A stretch of DNA of 64,000 nt. Source: Cavia porcellus (Eukaryota; Chordata; Mammalia; Rodentia; Caviidae). This document shows positions 43,042 to 54,030 of this stretch, in pieces; position 1 is the first letter of the stretch; each line of letters opens with the position of its first letter. Both the position numbers and the translations under genes were made by a program. Under the pieces are notes generated by a model. That model saw nothing but the letters and a program-made list of their open reading frames with translations, was not told the origin of the DNA and did not search any database. The DNA lies in NCBI RefSeq assembly GCF_034190915.1, contig NW_026947634.1, positions 372,001 to 436,000 on the forward strand, in the 5' to 3' direction.

Positions 43042-46000
43042 AATGTAACGTGACACACACCCATACAATGCGCACCACCCCGTGATGTTTTTCTCACTCC
43101 TACTAGTGAATGTAATGTAACACACACCCATACAATGCGCACCACCCCGTGATGTTTTTCTCACTCCTACTAGTGAATGCAATGTAACACACACCCATAC
43201 AATGCGCACCACCCCGTGATGTTTTTCTCACTCCTACTAGTGAATGTAATGTAACACACACCCATACAATGCGCACCACCCCGAGATGTTTTTCTCACTC
43301 CTACTAGTGAATGTAATGTAACACACACCCATACAATGCGCACCACCCCGTGATGTGTTTCTCACTCCTACTAGTGAATGTAATGTAACACACACCCATA
43401 CAATGCGCACCACCCCGTGATGTTTTTCTCACTCCTACTAGTGAATGTAATGTAACACACACCCATACAATGCGCACCAACCCGTGATGCTTTCTCACTC
43501 CTACTAGTGTATGTAATGTAACACACACCCATACAATGCGCACCACCCCGTGATGTTTTTCTCACTTCTTCTAGTGAAGCTAATATAACACACACCCAAA
43601 CAATGCGCACCACCCCGTGATGTTTTTCTCACTCCTACTAGTGAATGTAAAGTAACACACACCCATACAATGCGCACCACCCCGTGATGTTTTTCTCACT
43701 CCTACTAGTGAATCTAATGTAACACACACCCATACAATGCGCACCACCCCGTGATGTTTTTCTCACTCCTACTAGTGAATCTAATGTAACACACCCATAC
43801 AATGCGTACCACCCCGTGATATTTTTCTCACTCCTACTAGTGAATCTAATATAACACACACCCATACAATGCGCACCACCCCGTGATGTTTTTCTCACTC
43901 CTACTAGTGAATGTAATGTAACACACACCCATACAATGCGCACCACCCCGTGAAGTTTTTCTCACTCCTACTAGTGAATGTAATGTAACACACACCCATA
44001 CAATACGCACCACCCCGTGATGTTTTTCTCACTCCTACTAGTGAATGTAATGTAACACACACCCATACAATGCGCACCAGCCCGTGATGTTTTTCTCACT
44101 CCTACTAGTGAATGTAATGTAACACACACCCATACAATGCGCACCACCCCGTGATGTTTTTCTCACTCCTACTAGTGAATGTAATGTAACACACACCCAT
44201 ACAATGCGCACCACCCCGTGATGTTTTTCTCACTCCTACTAGTGAATGTAATGTAACACACACCCATACAATGCGCACCACCCCGTGATGCTTTTCTCAC
44301 TCCTACTAGTGAACGTAATGTAACACACACCCATACAATGCGCACCACCCCGTGATGTTTTTCTCACTCCTACTAGTGAATGTAATGTAAAACACACCCA
44401 TACAATGCGCACCACCCCGTGATGTTTTTCTGACTCCTACTAGTGAATGTAATGTAAAACACACCCATACATTGCGCACCACACCGTGATGTTTTTCTCA
44501 CTCCTAGTAGTGAATGTAATGTAACACACACCCATACAATGCGCACCACCCCGTGATGTTTTTCTCACTCCTACTAGTGAATGTAATGTAACACACACCC
44601 ATACAATGCGCACCACCCCGTGATGTTTTTCTCACTCCTACTAGTGAATGTAATGTAACACACACCCATACAATGCGCACCACCCCGTGATGTTTTTCTC
44701 ACTCCTACTAGTGAATGTAATGTAACACACCCCCAAACAATGCGCACCACCCCGTGATGTTTTTCTCACTCCTACTAGTGAATCTAATGTAACACACACC
44801 CATACAATGCGCACCACCCCGTGATGTTTTTCTCACTCCTACTAGTTAATGTAATGTAACACACACCCATACAATGCGCACCACCCCGTGATGTTTTTCT
44901 CACTCCTACTGCTGAATGTAACGTAACACACACCCATACAATGCGCACCACCCCGTGATGTTTTTCTCACTCCTCCTAGTGAATGTAACGTAACACACAC
45001 CCATACAATGCGCAGCACCCCGTGATGTTTTTCTCACTCCTACTAGTGAATGTAACGTAACACACACCCATACAATGCGCACCACCCCGTGATGTTTTTC
45101 TCACTCCTACTAGTGAATGTAATGTAACACACACCCATACAATGCGCACCACCCCGTGATGTGTTTCTCACTCCTACTAGTGAATGTAATGTAACACACA
45201 CCCATACAATGCGCACCACCCCGAGATGTTTTTCTCACTCCTACTAGTGAATGTAATGTAACACACACCCATACAATGCGCACCACCCCGTGATGTGTTT
45301 CTCACTCCTACTAGTGAATGTAATGTAACACACACCCATACAATGCGCACCACCCCGTGATGTTTTTCTCACTCCTACTAGTGAATGTAATGTAACACAC
45401 ACCCATACAATGCGCACCAACCCGTGATGCTTTCTCACTCCTACTAGTGTATGTAATGTAACATACACCCATACAATGCGCACCACCCCGTGATGTTTTT
45501 CTCACTTCTTCTAGTGAAGCTAATGTAACACACACCCAAACAATGCGCACCACCCCGTGATGTTTTTCTCACTCCTACTAGTGAATGTAATGTAACACAC
45601 ACCCATACAATGCGCACCACCCCGTGATGTTTTTCTCACTCCTACTAGTGAATCTAATGTAACACACACCCATACAATGCGCACCACCCCGTGATGTTTT
45701 TCTCACTCCTACTAGTGAATGTAATGTAACACACACCCATACAATGCGCACCACCCCGTGATGTTTTTCTCACTCCTACTAGTGAATGTAATGTAACACA
45801 CACCCATACAATGCGCACCACCCCGTGATGTTTTTCTCACTCCTACTAGTGAATGTAATGTAACACACACCCATACAATGCGCACCACCACGTGATGTTT
45901 TTCTCACTCCTACTAGTGAATGTAATGTAACACACACCCATACAATGCGCACCACCCCGTGATGTTTTTCTCACTCCTACTAGTGAATGTAATGTAACAC

Positions 46001-48851
46001 ACACCCATACAATGCGCACCACCCCGTGATGTTTTTCTCACTCCTACTAGTGAATGTAATGTAACACACACCCATACAATGCGCACCACCCCGAGATGTT
46101 TTTCTCACTCCTACTAGTGAATGTAATGTAACACACACCCATACAATGCGCACCACCCCGTGATGTGTTTCTCACTCCTACTAGTGAATCTAATGTAACA
46201 CACACCCATACAATGCGCACCACCCCGTGATGTTTTTCTCACTCCTACTAGTGAATCTAATGTAACACACACCCATACAATGCGCACCACCCCGTGATGT
46301 TTTTCTCACTCCTACTAGTGAATGTAATGTAACACACACCCATACAATGCGCACCACCCCGTGATGTTTTTCTCACTCCTACTAGTGAATATAATGTAAC
46401 ACACACCCATACAATGCGCACCACCCCGTGATGTTTTTCTCACTCCTACTAGTGAATGTAATGTAACACACACCCATACAATGCGCACCAACCCGTGATG
46501 TTTTTCTCACTCCTACTAGTGTATGTAATGTAACACACACCCATACAATGCGCACCACCCCGTGATGTTTTTCTCACTTCTACTAGTGAAGCTAATGTAA
46601 CACACACACAAACAATGCGCACCACCCTGTGATGTTTTTCTCACTCCTACTAGTGAATGTAATGTAACACACACCCATACAATGCGCACCACCCCGTGAT
46701 GTTTTTCTCACTCCTACTATTGAATCTAATGTAACACACACCCATACAATGCGCACCACCCCGTGATGTTTTTCTCACTCCTACTAGTGAATCTAATGTA
46801 ACACACACCCATACAATGCGCACCACCCCGTGATGTTTTTCTCACTCCTACTAGTTAATGTAACGTAACACACACCCATACAATGCGCACCACCCCGTGA
46901 TGTTTTTCTCACTCCTACTAGTGAATCTAATGTAACACACACCCATACAATGCGCACCACCCCGTGATGTTTTTCTCACTCCTACTAGTTAATGTAACGT
47001 AACACACACCCATACAATGCGCACCACCCCGTGATGTTTTTCTCACTCCTACTAGTGAATGTAATGTAACACACACCCATACAATGCGCACCACCCCGTG
47101 ATGTTTTTCTCACTCCTACTAGTGAATGTAACGTAACACACACCCATACAATGCGCACCACCCCGTGATGTTTTTCTCACTCCTAATAGTGAATGCAATG
47201 TAACACACACCCATACAATGCGCACCACCCCGTGATGTTTTTCTCACTCCTACTAGTGAATGTAATGTAACACACACCCATACAATGCGCACCACCCCGA
47301 GATGTTTTTCTCACTCCTACTAGTGAATGTAATGTAACACACACCCATACAATGCGCACCTCCCCGTGATGTGTTTCTCACTCCTACTAGTGAATCTAAT
47401 GTAACACACACCCATACAATGCGCACCACCCCGTGATGTTTTTCTCACTCCTACTAGTGAATCTAATGTAACACACACCCATACAATGCGCACCACCCCG
47501 TGATGTTTTTCTCACTCCTACTAGTGAATGTAATGTAACACACACCCATACAATGCGCACCACCCCGTGATGTTTTTCTCACTCCTACTAGTGAATGTAA
47601 TGTAACACACACCCATACAATGCGCACTAACCCGTGATGTTTTTCTCACTCCTACTAGTGAATGTAATGTAACACACACCCATACAATGCGCACCAACCC
47701 GTGATGTTTTTCTCACTCCTATGAGTGTATGTAATGTAACACACACCCATACAATGCGCACCACCCCGTGATGTTTTTCTCACTTCTACTAGTGAAGCTA
47801 ATGTAACACACACCCAAACAATGCGCACCACCCCGTGATGTTTTTCTCACTCCTACTAGTGAATCTAATGTAACACACACCCATACAATGCGCACCACCC
47901 CGTGATGTTTTTCTCACTCCTACTAGTGAATCTAATGTAACACACACCCATACAATGCGCACCACCCCGTGATGTTTTTCTCACTCCTACTAGTGAATCT
48001 AATGTAACACACACCCATGCAATGCGCACCACCCCGTGATGTTTTTCTCACTCCTACTAGTGAATCTAATTGAACACACTCCCATACAATGCGCACCACC
48101 CCGTGATGTTTTTCTCACTCCTACTAGTGAATGCAATGTAACACACACCCATACAATGCGCACCACCCCGTGATGTTTTTCTCACTCCTACTAGTGAATG
48201 TAATGTAACACACACCCATACAATGCGCACCACCCTGAGATGTTTTTCTCACTCCTACTAGTGAATGTAATGTAACACACACACATACAATGCGCACCAC
48301 CCCGTGATGTGTTTCTCACTCCTACTAGTGAATGTATTGTAACACACACCCATACAATGCGCACCACCCCGTGATGTTTTTCTCACTCCTACTAGTGAAT
48401 CTAATGTAACACACACCCATACAATGCGCACCACCCCGTGATGTTTTTCTCACTCCTACTAGTGAATGTAATGTAACACACACCCATACAATGCGCACCA
48501 CCCCGTGATGTTTTTCTCACTCCTACTAGTGAATGTAATGTAACACACACCCATACAATGCGCACCACCCCGTGATGATTTTCTCACTCCTACTAGTGAA
48601 TGTAATGTAAAACACACCCATACAATGCGCACCACCCCGTGATGTTTTTCTCACTCCTAGTAGTGAATGTAATGTAACACACACCCATACAATGCGCACC
48701 ACCCCGTGATGTTTTTCTCACTAATAGTAGTGAATGTAATGTAACACAGACCCATACAATGCGCACCACCCCGTGATGTTTTTCTCACTCCTACTAATGA
48801 ATCTAATGTAACACACACCCAAACAATGCGCACCACCCCGCGATATTTTTC
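43042..48851. repeat. Satellite block, second variant set (left part)
   Basis: Monomer types change here. GATGTGTTTCTC, CACCAACCCG, AGTGTATG and GAAGCTAATG appear repeatedly, while GAATGG and the CATACATTG / AGTTAATG pair become rare. A segment near 43.3-43.6 kb recurs 1940 bp downstream (45.2-45.55 kb) with its 1-bp deletion in GATGCTTTCTC (43487 and 45430). The monomer near 43794 lost 2 bp (AACACACCC), the only 2-bp change in the window. Just before 48852 come AAAACACACC, CTAGTAGTG, CTAATAGTAGTG with CACAGACCC, and CTAATGAATC monomers, a series that also precedes the next two divergent units. Confidence 0.82.
43638..43946 (-). other. Longest antisense open frame (102 codons), judged non-coding
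   Basis: The antisense strand is open for 102 codons from a GTG start and ends at the TAG in the ACTAGT region. It simply translates repeated monomers in successive frames, giving recurrent VCVTLHSLVGVRKTS, CYITFTSRSEKNITG and GWCALYGCVL. The length arises because the monomer near 43794 lost 2 bp, which skips the stop pair that otherwise recurs every 201 bp. No ribosome binding site, signal peptide or known domain is seen. Confidence 0.9.
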
Positions 48852-48973
48852 AGAAACCTATCCTACATTGCCACTGCATGTTCCCTGACCTCCCCATGCT
48901 GACCAGCCTGCGGTGCTTTTCTCCATCCTACATTGTCACTAACTGCCTATCCTAATTCAGACCCTCCGATTCA
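48852..48973 (+). repeat. Divergent long satellite unit, copy 1 (122 bp)
   Basis: The satellite stops matching after CGATATTTTTC and resumes at CACCACC (48974). The unit from TGCG (48827) to the next monomer phase is 143 bp, not 67. Inside, ATCCTACATTG followed by CCACT or TCACT occurs at 48860-48875 and 48925-48940, 65 bp apart. The second half has TTTTC, five bases, then CCTAC, the same spacing as positions 21-35 of the standard monomer. I infer a decayed pair of related monomers rather than a foreign insertion. There is no terminal inverted repeat, no A-rich tail and no open frame of note. Confidence 0.85.
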
Positions 48974-49530
48974 CACCACCCCGTGATGTTTTTCTCACTC
49001 CTAGTAGTGAATGTAATGTAACACACACCCAAACAATGCGCACCACCCCGTGATGTTTTTCTCACTCCTACTAGTGAATGTAATGTAACACACACCCATA
49101 CAATGCGCACCGCCCCGTGATGTTTTTCTCACTCCTACTAGTGAATGTAATGTAACACACACCCATACAATGCGCACCACCCCGTGATGTTTTTCTCACT
49201 CCTACTAGTGAATCTAATGTAACACACACCCATACAATGCGCACAACCCCGTGATGTATTTCTCACTCCTACTAGTGATTGTAATGTAACACACACCCAT
49301 ACAATGCGCACCACCCCGTGATGTTTTTCTCACTCCTAGTAGTGAATGTAATGTAACACACACCCATACAATGCGCACCACCCCGTGATGTTTTTCTCAC
49401 TAATAGTAGTGAATGTAATGTAACACAGACCCATACAATGCGCACCACCCCGTGATGTTTTTCTCACTCCTACTAATGAATCTAATGTAACACACACCCA
49501 AACAATGCGCACCACCCCGAGATGTTTTTC
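48974..49530. repeat. Standard monomers between divergent units 1 and 2
   Basis: Eight standard monomers separate the two long units: spacing 679 bp = 143 + 8 x 67. Variants include CTAGTAGTG, CACCGCCCCG, GATGTATTTC and AGTGATTG. The stretch ends with the CTAGTAGTG, CTAATAGTAGTG plus CACAGACCC, and CTAATGAATC series that flags each long unit. Confidence 0.9.
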
Positions 49531-49652
49531 AGAAACCTATCCTACATTGCCACTGCATGTTCCCTGACCTCCCCATGCTGACCAGCCTTCGGTGCTTTTC
49601 TCCATCCTACATTGCCACTAACTGCCTATCCTAATTCAGACCCTCCGATTCA
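49531..49652 (+). repeat. Divergent long satellite unit, copy 2 (122 bp)
   Basis: Same length as copy 1 and differing at two positions: CCTTCGG for CCTGCGG, and ATTGCCACT for ATTGTCACT. In this copy the two internal ATCCTACATTGCCACT motifs are identical 16-mers, 65 bp apart. It is preceded by CGAGATGTTTTTC and followed by CACCACCACATGATG. The fixed 122-bp length and identical junctions mean it spread with its flanking monomers as part of a larger unit. Confidence 0.85.
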
Positions 49653-50544
49653 CACCACCACATGATGTTTTTCTCACTCCTACTAGTGAATGTAATGTAA
49701 CACACACCCTTACAATGCGCACCACCCCGTGATATTTTTCTCACTCCTACTAGTGAATGTAATGTAACACACACCCATACAATGCGCACCACCCCGTGAT
49801 GTTTTTCTCACTCCTACTAGTGAATGTAATGTAACACACACCCATACAATGCGCACCACCCCATGATGTTTTTCTCACTCCTAATAGTGAATGTAATGTA
49901 ACACACACCCATACAATGCGCACCACCCCATGATGTATTTCTCACTCCTACTAGTGAATGTAATGTAACACACACCCATACAATGCGCACCACCCCGTGA
50001 TGTTTTTCTCACTACTACTACTGAATCTAACGTAACACACACCCATACAATGCGCACCACCCTGTGATGTTTTTCTCACTCCTACTAGTGAATGTAATGT
50101 AACACACACCCATACAATGCGCACCACCCCGTGATCTTTTTCTCACTCCTACTATTGAATCTAATGTAACACACACCCATACAATGCGTACCACCCCGTG
50201 ATGTTTTTCTCACTCCTACTAGTGAATGTAATGTAACACACACCCATACAATGCGCACCACCTCGTGATGATTTTCTCACTGCTACTAGTGAATGTAATG
50301 TAAAACACACCCATACAATGCGCACCACCCCGTGATGTTTTTCTCACTCCTAGTAGTGAATGTAATGTAACACACACCCATACAATGCGCACCACCCCGT
50401 GATGTTTTTCTCACTAATAGTAGTGAATGTAATGTAACACAGATTCATACAATGCGCAACACCCCGTGATGTTTTTCTCACTCCTACTAATGAATCTAAT
50501 GTAACACACACCCAAACAATGCGCACCACCCCGCGATGTTTTTC
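49653..50544. repeat. Standard monomers between divergent units 2 and 3
   Basis: Thirteen standard monomers lie between units 2 and 3: spacing 1014 bp = 143 + 13 x 67. They are more variable than average, with CACTACTACTACTG, GATCTTTTTC, CACCTCGTGATGATTTTC and ACAGATTCATAC. The last four repeat the flag series AAAACAC, CTAGTAGTG, CTAATAGTAGTG, CTAATGAATC. Confidence 0.9.
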
Positions 50545-50666
50545 AGAAACCTATCCTACATTGCCACTGCATGTTCCCTGACCTCCCCATGCTGACCAGC
50601 CTGCGGTGCTTTTCTCCATCCTATATTGCCACTAACTGCCTATCCTAATTCAGACCCTCCGATTCA
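50545..50666 (+). repeat. Divergent long satellite unit, copy 3 (122 bp)
   Basis: Differs from each of the other two copies at two positions; ATCCTATATTGCCACT is its private variant. It follows CGCGATGTTTTTC, which matches copy 1 in the CGCG. Downstream monomers (CTAGTAATG with ACACACAAAC, then GATGTATTTC with AGTGATTG) resemble those after copy 1, so copies 1 and 3 share right flanks as well as left flanks. Confidence 0.85.
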
Positions 50667-52290
50667 CACCACCCCGTGATGTTTTTCTCACTCCTAGTAA
50701 TGAATGTAATGTAACACACACACAAACAATGCGCACCACCCCGTGATGTTTTTATCACTCCTACTAGTGAATGTAATGTAACACACACCCATACAATGCG
50801 CACCACCCCGTGATGTTTTTCTCACTCCTACTAGTGAATGTAATGTAACACACACCCATACAATGCGCACCACCCCGTGATGTTTTTCTCACTCCTACTA
50901 GTGAATCTAATGTAACACACACCCATACAATGCGCACCACCCCGTGATGTATTTCTCACTCCTACTAGTGATTGTAATGTAACACACACCCATACAATGC
51001 GCACCACCCCGTGATGTTTTTCTCACTGCTAAGACTGAATGTAATGTAACACACACCCATACAATGCGCACCACCCCGTGATGTTTTTCTCACTCCTACT
51101 AGTGAATGTAATGTAACACACACCCATATAATGCGCACCACCCCGTGAAGTTTTTCTCACTCCTTCTAGTGAATCTAATGTAACACACACCCATACAATG
51201 CGCACCACCCCGTGATGTGTTTCTCACTCCTACTAGTGAATGTAATGTAACACACACCCATACAATGCGCACCACCCCGTGATGTTTTTCTCACTCCTAC
51301 TAGTGTATCTAATGTAACACACACCCATACAATGCGCACCACCCCGTGATGTTTTTCTCACTCCTACTAGTGCATGCAATGTAACACACACCCATACAAT
51401 GGGCACCACCCCGTGATGTTTTTCTCACTCCTACTAGTGAATGTAATGTAACACACACCCATACAATGCGCACCAACCCGTGATGTTTTTCTCACTCCTA
51501 CTAGTGTATGTAATGTAACACACACCCATACAATGCGCACCACCCCGTGATGTTTTTCTCAATTCTACTAGTGAAGCTAATGTAACAGACACCCAAACAA
51601 TGCGCACCACCCCGTGATGTTTTTCTCACTCCTACTAGTGAATGTAATGTAACACACACCCATACAATGCGCACCACCCCGTGATGTTTTTCTCACTCCT
51701 ACTAGTGAATGTAATGTAACACACACCCATACAATGCGCACCACCCCGTGATGTTTTTCTCACTCCTACTAGTGAATGTAATGTAACACACACCCATACA
51801 ATGTGCACCAACCCGTGATGTTTTTCTCGCTCCTACTAGTGAATCTAATGTAACACACACCCATACAATGCGCACCACCCCATGATGTTTTTCTCACTCC
51901 TACTAGTGAATGTAATGTAACACACACCCATACAATGCGCACCACCCCGTGATGTTTTTCTCACTCCTACTAGTGAATGTAATGTAACACACACCCATAC
52001 AATGCGCACCACCCCGTGATGTTTTTCTCACTCCTACTAGTGAATCTAATGTAACACACACCCATACAATGCGCACCACCCCGTGATGTTTTTCTCACTC
52101 CTACTAGTGAATGCAATGTAACACACACCCATACAATGGGCACCACCCCGTGATGTTTTTCTCACTCCTACTAGTGAATGTAGTGTAACACACACCCATA
52201 CAATGCGCACCAACCCGTGATGTTTTTCTCACTCCTACTAGTGTATGTAATGTAACACACACCCATACAATGCGCACCACCCCGTGATGT
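50667..52290. repeat. Satellite block right of the divergent units
   Basis: Standard monomers, no length change. Variant-rich near 51.0-51.6 kb (GCTAAGACTG, CCGTGAAG, AGTGCATGCAATG, CAATGGGCACC). Contains the ordered trio CACCAACCCG, AGTGTATG, CTCAATTCTAC plus GAAGCTAATG, which marks second-set higher-order units and recurs near 52.2, 55.7, 58.3 and 61.8 kb. Confidence 0.85.
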
Positions 52291-53160
52291 TTTTCTCAAT
52301 TCTACTAGTGAAGCTAATGTAACACACACCCAAACAATGCGCACCACCCCGTGATGTTTTTCTCACTCCTACTAGTGAATGTAATGTAACACACACCCAT
52401 ACAATGCGCACCACCCCGTGATGTTTTTCTCACTCCTACTAGTGAATGTAATGTAACACACACCCATACAATGTGCACCACCCCGTGATGTTTTTCTCAC
52501 TCCTACTAGTGAATCTAATGTAACACACACCCATACAAGCGCACCACCCCATGATGTTTTTCTCACTCCTACTAGTGAATGTAATGTAACACACACCCAT
52601 ACAATGCGCACCACCCCGTGATGTTTTTCTCACTCCTACTAGTGAATGTAATGTAACACACACCCATACAATGCGCACCACCCCGTGATGTTTTTCTCAC
52701 TCCTACTAGTGAATGCAATGTAACACACACCCATACAATGCGCACCACCCCGTGATGTTTTTCTCACTCCTACTAGTGAATGTAATGTAACACACACCCA
52801 TAAAATGCGCACCACCCCGTGATGTTTTTCTCACTCCTACTAGTGAATGTAATGTAACACACACCCATACAATGCGCACCACCCCGTGATGTTTTTCTCA
52901 CTCCTACAAGTGAATCTAATGTAACACACACCCATACAATGCGCACCTCCCCGTGATGTTTTTCTCACTCCTACTAGTGAATCTAATGTAACACACACCC
53001 ATACAATGCGCACCACCCCGTGATGTTTTTCTCACTCCTACTAGTGAATGTAATGTAACACACATGCATACAATGCGCACCACCCCGTGATGTTTTTCTC
53101 ACTCCTCCTAGTGAATGTAATGTAACACACACCCATACAATGCGCACCACCCCGTGATGT
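52291..53160. repeat. 870-bp tandem duplication, copy 1 (13 monomers)
   Basis: Thirteen monomers minus one base (CATACAAGCGC, near 52536). It carries CTCAATTC with GAAGCTAATG, AATGTGCACC, CCCATGATG, CATAAAATG, CTACAAG, GCACCTCCCC, ACATGCATAC and CTCCTCC in that order. Reading base by base I find no difference from the next 870 bp. The duplicated identity starts between about 52244 and 52309, so the stated edges are one arbitrary phase. Confidence 0.93.
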
Positions 53161-54030
53161 TTTTCTCAATTCTACTAGTGAAGCTAATGTAACACACACC
53201 CAAACAATGCGCACCACCCCGTGATGTTTTTCTCACTCCTACTAGTGAATGTAATGTAACACACACCCATACAATGCGCACCACCCCGTGATGTTTTTCT
53301 CACTCCTACTAGTGAATGTAATGTAACACACACCCATACAATGTGCACCACCCCGTGATGTTTTTCTCACTCCTACTAGTGAATCTAATGTAACACACAC
53401 CCATACAAGCGCACCACCCCATGATGTTTTTCTCACTCCTACTAGTGAATGTAATGTAACACACACCCATACAATGCGCACCACCCCGTGATGTTTTTCT
53501 CACTCCTACTAGTGAATGTAATGTAACACACACCCATACAATGCGCACCACCCCGTGATGTTTTTCTCACTCCTACTAGTGAATGCAATGTAACACACAC
53601 CCATACAATGCGCACCACCCCGTGATGTTTTTCTCACTCCTACTAGTGAATGTAATGTAACACACACCCATAAAATGCGCACCACCCCGTGATGTTTTTC
53701 TCACTCCTACTAGTGAATGTAATGTAACACACACCCATACAATGCGCACCACCCCGTGATGTTTTTCTCACTCCTACAAGTGAATCTAATGTAACACACA
53801 CCCATACAATGCGCACCTCCCCGTGATGTTTTTCTCACTCCTACTAGTGAATCTAATGTAACACACACCCATACAATGCGCACCACCCCGTGATGTTTTT
53901 CTCACTCCTACTAGTGAATGTAATGTAACACACATGCATACAATGCGCACCACCCCGTGATGTTTTTCTCACTCCTCCTAGTGAATGTAATGTAACACAC
54001 ACCCATACAATGCGCACCACCCCGTGATGT
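53161..54030. repeat. 870-bp tandem duplication, copy 2 (13 monomers)
   Basis: Apparently identical to the preceding 870 bp, including the same 1-bp deletion (near 53405) and the ATGCAT variant (53934). A related but longer third copy (17 monomers) starts near 55771. There the deleted base is present as A (CATACAAAGCGC), suggesting a substitution followed by a deletion at one site. Perfect identity implies very recent duplication or an assembly artefact. Confidence 0.93.

Noticed and set aside
48852..50666. Transposon or SINE insertions for the three 122-bp stretches
   Set aside because: No target-site duplication, terminal repeat, A tail or coding capacity. All copies have identical junctions and the same flanking monomers, and the interior shows spacing like the monomer.
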